NCBI GenBank assembly: GCA_019429445.1 | Contig: JAHYIW010000018.1 | Location: forward strand, 1-64,000 | From: Desulfuromonadaceae bacterium | GTDB lineage: Bacteria; Desulfobacterota; Desulfuromonadia; Desulfuromonadales; JAHYIW01 | Direction of reading: 5' to 3' | Length of the DNA stretch: 64,000 bases | Position numbers and translations under genes: made by a program | The notes under the pieces: model-generated | The model's input: only the letters and a program-made list of their open reading frames with translations | Database searches by the model: none | What the model was told of the DNA's origin: nothing | Shown: in pieces, positions 57,184 to 64,000 of the stretch | How positions within the stretch are numbered: the stretch's first letter is position 1 | Layout: each line of letters begins with the position of its first letter

Positions 57184-57639
57184 GAGTTCCCCGCACCCGC
57201 GGGGATGAACCGTCTCAACCCGTTCGTCAACCAGGGCGGGGATGGAGTTCCCCGCACCCGCGGGGATGAACCGAATATCGTGGCAGCGTCAATGGTGTCG
57301 ATTTTGAGTTCCCCGCACCCGCGGGGATGAACCGTCGCTCCCGCCCCACCTGATCTTGCGCCATCAGAGTTCCCCGCACCCGCGGGGATGAACCGATGAG
57401 TAGGGGGGTGGTGCTGTCACCGTATTTGAGTTCCCCGCACCCGCGGGGATGAACCGTTTTTTGACCGATAACGGTATATGGCCGGGGCGAGTTCCCCGCA
57501 CCCGCGGGGATGAACCGCCCGGCACGAATCCGCTGGTTGATTTCTTCGCGAGTTCCCCGCACCCGCGGGGATGAACCGCGTTATCACGGCTGGAGGGGCA
57601 CAACAAACGAGAGTTCCCCGCACCCGCGGGGATGAACCG
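57184..57639 (+). CRISPR. CRISPR array, leader-distal part: 8 repeats, 7 spacers
   Basis: The same 29-bp repeat in the same orientation, starting at 57184, 57245, 57306, 57367, 57428, 57489, 57550 and 57611, period 61. It is the continuation of the array at 50407-51228, displaced by the integrative element, and holds the oldest spacers. It has no leader or cas gene of its own. The last repeat shows no degeneration. Confidence 0.98.
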
Positions 57640-57762
57640 ATGGTAGCCCCCCTTCTTGTTCACCGACGGGGGAGACTACAGAATTCAAATTTGAAATTTA
57701 TAGACGCGACCGTACGCAAGAGTATGCTTGACCGTGAACCAGATGGCTGAGGGAGTTACACC

Positions 57763-58086
57763 ATGAAAAATATCAAACTGTTTGAATCAAATAAAATTCG
57801 TTCTGTATGGGATGAAGAGGAACAAAAATGGTATTTTTCGGTGATTGATGTTGTTCAGGCATTAACAGACAGTCCCGATCCGAAAGATTATTGGTATAGA
57901 ATCAAAAAGAGAGAAAAAATTCAGGGTGTTGAGTTATCGACAATTTGTCGACAACTGAAACTTGAAGCATCTGATGGAAAAAAATACCAAACAGATTGTT
58001 CCCATGCAGAAGGCATCCTGCGAATTATTCAACCTATTCCTTCCCCCAAAGCCGGTATTGAACTGAAAAGCTCCTTGACAGGGTAA
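57763..58086 (+). pseudogene. Truncated BRO-family gene (N-terminal domain only)
   Basis: 107 codons. BRO-N domain (KLFESNKIRSVWDEEEQKWYFSVIDVVQALTDSPDPKDYWYRI ... EGILRIIQPIPSPKA) is followed by ten unrelated residues and a stop, whereas the homologue at 48268 continues with EPFKRWLAKVGYE. The break at about 58053 lies 76 bp before the restriction-modification operon, so that operon probably entered here. A functional short protein cannot be excluded. ATG 57763 follows GAGGGAG. Confidence 0.7.
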
Positions 58087-58091
58087 TTAAT

Positions 58092-58106
58092 TTGACATAT
58101 TGTCAA
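58092..58106. promoter_or_regulatory. 15-bp palindrome upstream of the Dcm-type methyltransferase
   Basis: TTGACATATTGTCAA, perfect 6-bp arms around TAT, 22 bp before the start codon. M.SsoII and M.EcoRII-type enzymes are known to repress their own genes by binding a similar GACA-N3-TGTC operator through the N-terminal HTH, and this methyltransferase has such a domain. Autoregulation is inferred. Confidence 0.7.
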
Positions 58107-58128
58107 AAAAATTCCCTAGGAGCAATAT

Positions 58129-59577
58129 ATGGAAGACGAAGCAGTCTGGACAGTAAAAAGAGTTATCGGCATTCATGGCTACGATAAGGTTGCAGAAACT
58201 CTCGATGTTTCTACTCGTACAGTGAGGCGTTGGGAGGCTGGTCAAACCGGAATTTCCCGTAGTGAATTTCTGGTTCTGGAGCAGATGGCATTACAGTTTT
58301 TTGCCAAACACAAGCAACATTCCGATTTCTCGTTCATCGATCTGTTTGCCGGAATTGGCGGTTTGCGAATGGCTTTTGAGGAACATGGTGGTGAGTGCAT
58401 CTTTACCAGCGAGTGGGATTCTTACTGCCAGAAAACTTATCTTGCCAATTTTTGTGTCGATCATGAACTTGCTGGCGACATCAATGTAATTGTTGGCGAT
58501 GTTCGTAAACACGTTCCTGTTGCACCAGATTTACTGGTGGCCGGTTTCCCCTGTCAACCCTTTTCGATTGCCGGTGTCAGCAAAAAAAATGCACTTGGAC
58601 GTCCGCATGGTTTCGCCTGCAAAGAGCAGGGAAACCTTTTTTTTCACGTAGCGTCTTTCCTTGAAGAACTTCGCCCCCCGGCATTTTTACTCGAAAATGT
58701 TAAAAATCTTGAGCGGCATGATAAGGGGAATACCTTTCGTGTGATCATGGACACTTTAACCAAAGACTTGGGGTACAAGGTTAACTACAAAGTCATTGAC
58801 GCCAAGGGTTTTGTCCCGCAACATCGTGAGCGGATTTTTATTGTTGGTTTCGATGGCGACACTGATTTTACCTGGAATGACTTTCAGCACCCTGGACCCA
58901 AAGCGAAAACGCTCAACGATATTCTTGAACCGGAGAACAAGGTCGACAAGAAGTACATTCTTTCCGACAACCTTTGGCTTTACTTGCAAAACTATGCAGC
59001 TAAACACAAGGCGGCAGGGAATGGTTTCGGTTTTGGTTTGGTGGGTAGAAAAGATACTGCTCGGACTCTTTCAGCCCGCTACTACAAAGATGGTAGCGAA
59101 ATCCTTATTGATCGTGGTAAGGGGAAAAATCCACGGAGATTGACACCGCGTGAATGTGCAAGACTGATGGGTTTTCCTGACAGCTTTGTCATTCCTGTTT
59201 CCGATACCAGAGCCTATAAACAGTTCGGAAATTCAGTAGTTTTACCCGTAGTCAAGGAGGTGGCAAGAATCATGACCCCGCATATTCTTGAATTGAAAAA
59301 GGATCGAATCGGCAAGTACGAGGTTGTTTTGTGTTCTACAGAAAATCCGGACTATGGACAATCAGCTCCGCAAAGTCCTTCAAGCAGGAGATGGGTTGCC
59401 AGTCTTGAGGAGGCTTCTGTTGTTTGTCGGAAATACATCGAACACTGGAATCTTGGTGGTGGCAACTGGTGCGGTGGGGCAGGCAATGTTATGCAAAACG
59501 GCAACCTTGTTGCCACTATTTCGTATAACGGAAAAATCTGGCCCGTTGAAGCACCAGTCCTGAGTGTAAATGGCTGA
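58129..59577 (+). CDS. dcm: DNA cytosine-C5 methyltransferase (Dcm/M.EcoRII type) with N-terminal HTH
   Basis: 482 aa. Residues 1-65 form an HTH (YDKVAETLDVSTRTVRRWEAGQTG). The catalytic domain has motif I FIDLFAGIGGLRMAFEEHGG, motif IV GFPCQPFS with Cys142, ENV (motif VI), RERIFIVGF (VIII) and QFGNSVVLPVV (X). With a Vsr and an EcoRII-like nuclease downstream, CCWGG is the likely target. ATG 58129 follows AGGAG (58118-58122). It overlaps vsr by 8 bp. Confidence 0.94.
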   Translation: MEDEAVWTVKRVIGIHGYDKVAETLDVSTRTVRRWEAGQTGISRSEFLVLEQMALQFFAKHKQHSDFSFIDLFAGIGGLRMAFEEHGGECIFTSEWDSYCQKTYLANFCVDHELAGDINVIVGDVRKHVPVAPDLLVAGFPCQPFSIAGVSKKNALGRPHGFACKEQGNLFFHVASFLEELRPPAFLLENVKNLERHDKGNTFRVIMDTLTKDLGYKVNYKVIDAKGFVPQHRERIFIVGFDGDTDFTWNDFQHPGPKAKTLNDILEPENKVDKKYILSDNLWLYLQNYAAKHKAAGNGFGFGLVGRKDTARTLSARYYKDGSEILIDRGKGKNPRRLTPRECARLMGFPDSFVIPVSDTRAYKQFGNSVVLPVVKEVARIMTPHILELKKDRIGKYEVVLCSTENPDYGQSAPQSPSSRRWVASLEEASVVCRKYIEHWNLGGGNWCGGAGNVMQNGNLVATISYNGKIWPVEAPVLSVNG

Positions 59578-60031
59578 TGTTGTTGATCCGGCCACTCGAA
59601 GCCGGATGATGTCAGGGATTCGGGGGAAAAACACTCGTCCGGAGATGCTGATTCGCCGACATCTTCATGCACGCGGGTTTCGTTACCGACTCCATGTTGC
59701 AACGTTACCTGGCAAGCCTGATATCGTCCTTCCCAGATATCGCGCAGTTATCCTGATTCATGGTTGTTTCTGGCATGGGCATGACTGTCATATATTTAAA
59801 TGGCCTGCCAGCAACGAATCTTTTTGGCGCAACAAAATAACCAGAAACATGGCGATTGATGAGCGGACCAACCTTGCTTTGCATCAAGAAAACTGGAGAG
59901 TTCTAACCATTTGGGAGTGTTCTCTGAAAGGGAAATACAAAAGGCCCATTGAACAGGTTATCGACAGTGTGGAAGCCTGGCTTGATAGTAATGACGATAT
60001 TTATGAAATCAGGGCGCGGAACGAAAAATGA
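59570..60031 (+). CDS. vsr: Very short patch repair endonuclease Vsr
   Basis: 153 aa. Nicks beside T in T:G mismatches formed by deamination of 5-methylcytosine, starting repair. Typical segments are DPATRSRMMSGIRGKNTRPEM, RYRLHVATLPGKPDIVLPRYRAVI, HGCFWHGHDC (catalytic and zinc-binding histidine/cysteine) and FWRNKITRN. Overlaps the methyltransferase by 8 bp and the restriction gene by 4 bp, so the three are one operon. Confidence 0.95.
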   Translation: MADVVDPATRSRMMSGIRGKNTRPEMLIRRHLHARGFRYRLHVATLPGKPDIVLPRYRAVILIHGCFWHGHDCHIFKWPASNESFWRNKITRNMAIDERTNLALHQENWRVLTIWECSLKGKYKRPIEQVIDSVEAWLDSNDDIYEIRARNEK

Positions 60032-61236
60032 AAAAAGGCTGTCTTTCACAATATTTCAGCGGGGTTGTTGCCAAAAGACTGAGCGCGGTTGAGGCTGATC
60101 CTTTGAAGTCAAACCAGCATGAATTTAATGGTACCAGGCAGATTCGTTCATTGTTGGGTGATGAAAGGATGGACCGGGTTCCATCATGGTTCATGTATCT
60201 CGGTGACGAAGAAGAAAAAGCCTCCCGAGCAGAAGGCTATTTGACCTGGTACGATTCACGGCTGGACCAGCCTCATCGTAGAGCTGAGTACCGCCTGTAT
60301 TTTCCGACTACCTCTGTTTCCGAGATGATGCAGGAAGGTGATTTGTTGCTGGTTGCACGTAGAGCCGACGGAAAATTTTTTGTGATTGCCGTGCAGGGCG
60401 ACAGTACAGTCGAAAATCAGTTATTGTGGCTTTTTGGTATTTCTGAGGTTGAGCGTCAATTTGTTATCCGGGAATTTGAAGATGATAATAATGATGTTCC
60501 GCTTAATTTTGCCAGCAAATTCATTCTTGAAGAACTTGGGGTTGAAATTGAAGAAGCAGACGACATTCTGCTGTCAACTTTGTTAGACCGTTTCAATGGA
60601 AAGTTTCCGAAAACAGTCGATTTCTCCGCATTTGCCAGACAAGCTGTGGGGGCCGTGTCTCTTGATGATCCTGATGCCGTTCTCATGGCATGGATAGAAA
60701 AAGAAGAAGCACTCTTCCGGTTACTGGAACGGCATATTGTTGCTCAACGGCTCCGACAAGGGTTCAGTGAGGATGTCGATGCATTCATCGGTTTCTCTTT
60801 AAGCGTTCAGAATCGCCGCAAATCTCGCGTTGGCCATGCTCTTGAAAATCATCTTGAGCAGGTTTTTCGAGAACACTCCATAAACTATTCACGGGGTAAA
60901 ATGACAGAGAACCGGGCTAAACCCGATTTCATCTTCCCGGAGATCGGCCAGTACCATAATCCTGGTTTTCCGGCGACTCGCCTGACAATGCTGGGCGTAA
61001 AATCAACCTGCAAGGATCGCTGGCGGCAGGTGCTGTCGGAAGCAAACCGGATCGAAAGAAAACACCTTTTCACCCTTGAACCGGGTATCAGTGAAAACCA
61101 GACCGGGGAGATGGCCCATCACCTGCTGACGCTGGTCCTCCCGAAAAGTATTCATGGCAGTTACAAGGCTGCACAGCAGCAGGCTTTGTTGAGCATGCAA
61201 TCTTTCCTTGAGATTGCGAAAGAGCGGCAGGGGTAG
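60028..61236 (+). CDS. EcoRII-type type II restriction endonuclease
   Basis: 402 aa, close to EcoRII in length. N-terminal effector-binding domain and a C-terminal PD-(D/E)XK catalytic domain (about 270-402): RKSRVGHALENHLEQVF, then Tyr309, Lys325, Arg331 and Glu338, each offset by one from the EcoRII residues Y308, K324, R330 and E337 as I recall them. It should cut unmethylated CCWGG, needing more than one site. Partner of the methyltransferase and Vsr upstream. ATG 60028 overlaps the vsr stop. Confidence 0.92.
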   Translation: MKKGCLSQYFSGVVAKRLSAVEADPLKSNQHEFNGTRQIRSLLGDERMDRVPSWFMYLGDEEEKASRAEGYLTWYDSRLDQPHRRAEYRLYFPTTSVSEMMQEGDLLLVARRADGKFFVIAVQGDSTVENQLLWLFGISEVERQFVIREFEDDNNDVPLNFASKFILEELGVEIEEADDILLSTLLDRFNGKFPKTVDFSAFARQAVGAVSLDDPDAVLMAWIEKEEALFRLLERHIVAQRLRQGFSEDVDAFIGFSLSVQNRRKSRVGHALENHLEQVFREHSINYSRGKMTENRAKPDFIFPEIGQYHNPGFPATRLTMLGVKSTCKDRWRQVLSEANRIERKHLFTLEPGISENQTGEMAHHLLTLVLPKSIHGSYKAAQQQALLSMQSFLEIAKERQG

Positions 61237-61454
61237 GTTCGATCTGGGGGAACTGTCAGGAGAACTGCAAGTCGGCATGGCCATATTATATGACTCTTGC
61301 GAAACTGCTGACTGCACGACGACAAAAGTAATAGCAATCCACTATTGAGGTAATGGTCATCTTTACAGCTTTGTCGTATGCCATGAGCATTTATATTGCA
61401 GAGTCATACAAACATTGATAATTTTGCAGAACATTAAGTCAAAGAGATAATTTT

Positions 61455-62525
61455 ATGCGAGCCAGGCAAGATTTGATGACAGCGGTTGATTTATTCTGTG
61501 GTGCTGGTGGCCTTACCAGGGGCTTGTTGAATGCAGGCGTTCGAGTGGCAGCTGGTTATGATATTGACACTGCCTGTCAATATGCTTATGAACGCAATAA
61601 CGCCAATGCATCTTTCAAGTTAAAGAGCATCGCTGACTTGTCGGCAGAGGAACTTGGCGCAATTTACCCGGTAGGCCACATTCGCGTCCTTGTCGGTTGT
61701 GCGCCGTGTCAACCCTTCTCAAAATATACTCAGGGCCTTGACAAGCAGAACGATCACAAGTGGGGGTTACTGCATGAGTTTGGTCGTTTAGTAAATGACA
61801 TCAGACCAGAAATCATCAGCATGGAGAATGTCCCGGAGATTCGTCGGCACAGTGTATTCCTCGCGTTCATCTCCACTCTGGAAAAAGCTGGCTATCATGT
61901 CAGCCATCAGGAAGCTTTTTGTCCTGATTTTGGAGTTCCTCAACAGCGCAAGCGCCTTGTGCTGTTGGCGTCGTTGCTTGGACCCATCAGTTTACTCAAA
62001 CCGCAGAAATTGACGACTCCACGTACAGTTCGCGAGGCAATAGCTAATCTACCCTCTCTCCAGGCAGGTGATAAGCATCCTGATGATGTCATGCACCGTG
62101 CCTGCCGCCTCTCTCCCTTAAACCTGAAACGGATCTTGGTTTCGCGCCCCGGTGGAAGTTGGCGTGATTGGCCTTCAGATTTGGTCGCAAAGTGCCATAG
62201 TGATATGTCCGGGCAAACTTATCCTAGTGTCTATGGACGGATGGTATGGGATCAACCGGCCCCCACCATAACTACCCAGTTTTTTGGTTATGGGAATGGG
62301 CGTTTCGGCCATCCGGAACAAGATCGCGCAATAACGCTACGCGAAGGCGCTATTTTACAGTCATTTCCGGAAAATTATGAATTTATGCCCAAAGGGGGGC
62401 AAGTTTCTTTTGCCACTTTGGGAAGAATGATAGGAAATGCTGTTCCTGTTCGACTAGGTGAAGCTATTGGCCACTCAATCAAGCAGCACCTTAAACATTC
62501 TACCCGGAGGAAACAATATGCCTGA
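61455..62525 (+). CDS. DNA cytosine-C5 methyltransferase of a second defence operon
   Basis: 356 aa. Motif I AVDLFCGAGGLTRGLLNAG, catalytic motif IV VGCAPCQPFSKY with Cys85, ENVPEI, GVPQQRKRLVLLA and the C-terminal GRMIGNAVPVRLGEAIG. No HTH extension, and clearly different from the Dcm-type enzyme upstream. ATG 61455 (weak ribosome site) or ATG 61488. It overlaps the DUF262 gene by 8 bp, so they are coupled. The recognition sequence is not predictable. Confidence 0.92.
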   Translation: MRARQDLMTAVDLFCGAGGLTRGLLNAGVRVAAGYDIDTACQYAYERNNANASFKLKSIADLSAEELGAIYPVGHIRVLVGCAPCQPFSKYTQGLDKQNDHKWGLLHEFGRLVNDIRPEIISMENVPEIRRHSVFLAFISTLEKAGYHVSHQEAFCPDFGVPQQRKRLVLLASLLGPISLLKPQKLTTPRTVREAIANLPSLQAGDKHPDDVMHRACRLSPLNLKRILVSRPGGSWRDWPSDLVAKCHSDMSGQTYPSVYGRMVWDQPAPTITTQFFGYGNGRFGHPEQDRAITLREGAILQSFPENYEFMPKGGQVSFATLGRMIGNAVPVRLGEAIGHSIKQHLKHSTRRKQYA

Positions 62526-63600
62526 GGATTTTTCCTTTGCAAAATCAGCAGCCGATCGTGATGCCGCCGAGGCTCAAATTTGCGAACACCATAAGATCAT
62601 CGATTACGATACCCGTGAATATCCTGTAGAAGTCATCGTTGAAAAGTATTTAAAGCGACTGGAAGAAGATGACAATGATTTCTTTATCCCAGACTATCAA
62701 CGCGATCTGACTTGGTCAGATGAGCACCAGTCTCGTTTCATCGAGTCGGTTCTCATGGGTCTTCCTATCCCGTTGCTATTTTTGGCTGACGTTGAAGGGC
62801 AGGAGGGTCGTGCCGAAATAGTGGATGGGTCTCAGCGAGTAAGGACTCTCGCCCGGTTTATGAACGATGAATTAGAACTTTCCGGGCTCAAACAACTCAC
62901 CATGCTCAACGGCTTCAAGTTTGCGGATCTCCCGTTAATTCGTCAGCGGCGCTTTGGTCGCCATACTATGCGGATGATCGAATTACGCGAAGGGACCGAT
63001 GAAGACGTTCGCCGTGATATTTTCAGCAGAATTAATACTGGCAGTGTAAAACTCACAGACATGGATCAACGCTGGGGTGCGAATGATGGCCCATTACTTC
63101 AGTTTCTGCGCTCCTGCTCTGAACAAAAGCTGTTTACCCAACTTGCGCCATTAAGTGAGAAAGCAATCAAAAGACGGGAACCGCAAGAGTTTGTACTCAG
63201 GTTTTTTGCATATTTACATGGGTACCAAAAGTTCGACCGTAGTGTAGTTGATTTTCTTGATGACTATCTCAAAAGTACGATACCGATGTTTGACGAAAGT
63301 GCGCAAAATTCGGCCCAAGCTGAATGGGACATGATGTTAACCTTTGTTGAAAAGTATTTCCCTAATGGCTTCAGTAAAGGGAAGGGCCACGTAAGAACAC
63401 CTCGTATACGCTTTGAAGCCATCTCCGTTGGCACGGCTCTGGCGTTACGAATTAATCCGAATATTGTCCCAGATTCTACAGATTGGCTGGAATCAGAGGA
63501 ATTCAAAAGCCTGATGAGATCCGATGCAAGCAATTCACGGCCTAAAGTTATTCGCCGAATTGAGTATGTCCGGGATAAAATACTTGGAACACCGTCATGA
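62518..63600 (+). CDS. DUF262 (GmrSD-like, ParB-fold) protein
   Basis: 360 aa. DUF262 core: FIPDYQRDLTWSDEHQSRFIESVLMGLPIPLLFL with DGSQR at residues 103-107 and RIFSRINTGSVKLT-type FSRINTGSVKLT. DUF262 domains are ParB/sulfiredoxin-fold nucleotide-dependent modules found in GmrSD-type modification-dependent restriction and other defence systems. No C-terminal DUF1524 HNH domain is present, so the nuclease is probably a separate protein. ATG 62518 follows CGGAGG (62505-62510) and overlaps the methyltransferase. Confidence 0.88.
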   Translation: MPEDFSFAKSAADRDAAEAQICEHHKIIDYDTREYPVEVIVEKYLKRLEEDDNDFFIPDYQRDLTWSDEHQSRFIESVLMGLPIPLLFLADVEGQEGRAEIVDGSQRVRTLARFMNDELELSGLKQLTMLNGFKFADLPLIRQRRFGRHTMRMIELREGTDEDVRRDIFSRINTGSVKLTDMDQRWGANDGPLLQFLRSCSEQKLFTQLAPLSEKAIKRREPQEFVLRFFAYLHGYQKFDRSVVDFLDDYLKSTIPMFDESAQNSAQAEWDMMLTFVEKYFPNGFSKGKGHVRTPRIRFEAISVGTALALRINPNIVPDSTDWLESEEFKSLMRSDASNSRPKVIRRIEYVRDKILGTPS

Positions 63601-64000
63601 TCAGGGTACAGCAGGATTTTAATGATCGAGTTTGCGAAATTGAGGCCTATTTCAATTTTGTAATTGACGTTGACCATGGTGGTACTTTGCTAATTAAGAA
63701 GGGAGAAAGCCTTGAACCTGCCTACCAGTCGCTGGAACAGGAAGATCTTGTTCGCACCTTCAAGGCCACGGCATTCCTCCTACTGTATAACCTGATGGAA
63801 TCTACTGTCAGTAATGCCATTGAAGCCATTTTTGATGAGCTTTCAAACCATGTCATCTCCTTCGATTCTTGTCGGCAGGAAATACGGCGTGTTGTTCTGA
63901 GTAATCTGAAACAACACAATGTTAATGACATTCTCCCTGAACTCAATCGCCTCTCCTCTGATATCGTCACGAAGACGTTCAGAAAGAATAAAATTTTCTC
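63597..64000 (+). CDS. HEPN-family protein (MAE_28990-like), 3' end outside window
   Basis: The first 134 codons are visible. MIRVQQDFNDRVCEIEAYFNF, TFKATAFLLLYNLMESTVSNAIEAIFDEL match the pattern of the MAE_28990/MAE_18760 HEPN-like nuclease family as I know it. The catalytic RxxxxH is not visible and should lie beyond the window. ATG 63597 overlaps the DUF262 stop (ATGA). HEPN domains are RNases in many toxins and defence systems, so this may be the effector of the operon. Confidence 0.75.
   Translation, partial: MIRVQQDFNDRVCEIEAYFNFVIDVDHGGTLLIKKGESLEPAYQSLEQEDLVRTFKATAFLLLYNLMESTVSNAIEAIFDELSNHVISFDSCRQEIRRVVLSNLKQHNVNDILPELNRLSSDIVTKTFRKNKIF

Noticed and set aside
50407-57639. Two independent CRISPR arrays
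   Set aside because: Same repeat, same orientation, and joining the ends at the 10-bp core restores exactly a 32-nt spacer; one split array is the simpler reading.
61237-61454. A small gene or RNA between the EcoRII-type nuclease and the second methyltransferase
   Set aside because: No ORF with a ribosome site and no clear hairpin terminator; it probably holds only the promoter of the next operon.

Overview
The window looks like a chromosome of a Gram-negative bacterium of the Desulfuromonadia (Geobacter/Desulfuromonas/Pelobacter group). This is inferred from three things: the aspS/hisS - icd (monomeric) - mdh - four-subunit 2-oxoacid:ferredoxin oxidoreductase order, which I recall from Geobacter; the many sigma-54 and c-di-GMP/cyclase signalling genes; and outer-membrane and lipoprotein genes. 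No rRNA gene, intact tRNA gene or insertion sequence was seen. Genes are almost all on the + strand.

Layout. 1-4.7 kb: end of galE, a polyprenyl-phosphate sugar transferase, UDP-glucose dehydrogenase and a WYL regulator (surface polysaccharide). 4.8-6.3 kb: an AbiEi/AbiEii toxin-antitoxin pair behind a promoter carrying an inverted repeat. 6.6-18.9 kb: core genes (Maf/YceF, DnaE, AccA, a PfkB kinase, an RlpA/SPOR protein, a P-type ATPase, a cyclophilin, an outer-membrane barrel) interspersed with non-coding repeats. 19-29.6 kb: a run of signalling and envelope genes (NtrC-type regulator, secreted protein, ComEC, response regulator-GGDEF, TPR protein, class III cyclase). 29.9-40.4 kb: hisS, aspS, a LysM lipoprotein and a TCA-cycle block (icd, mdh, korDABC). 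icd and mdh share a 17-bp palindromic operator overlapping their promoters.

40.7-57.6 kb: a complete type I-E CRISPR-Cas locus (cas3, cse1, cse2, cas7, cas5, cas6e, cas1, cas2). A BRO-type gene broken by a stop codon lies between cas6e and cas1. The array has 14 repeats next to the leader and 8 more repeats further on. Between them sits a 5.9-kb integrative element (tyrosine integrase, AlpA-like HTH, RepA-like ATPase and several unknown ORFs). It is bounded by two copies of a 10-bp core and carries the 3' half of a tRNA-Arg(CCG) at its right end. Removing the element at the core regenerates exactly one 32-nt spacer between two perfect repeats. The element has therefore integrated inside a CRISPR spacer and separated the older half of the array from its leader. 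This is the most striking observation in the window.

57.7-64 kb: a second, truncated BRO-type gene, then a Dcm/Vsr/EcoRII-type restriction-modification operon with a 15-bp palindrome in front of the HTH-bearing methyltransferase. After it comes a second operon: a cytosine-C5 methyltransferase, a DUF262 (GmrSD-like) protein and a HEPN-family protein cut off by the window end. This is a plausible, less-characterised defence system. Together 40.7-64 kb is a defence island in which CRISPR-Cas, restriction-modification and a mobile element are interleaved.
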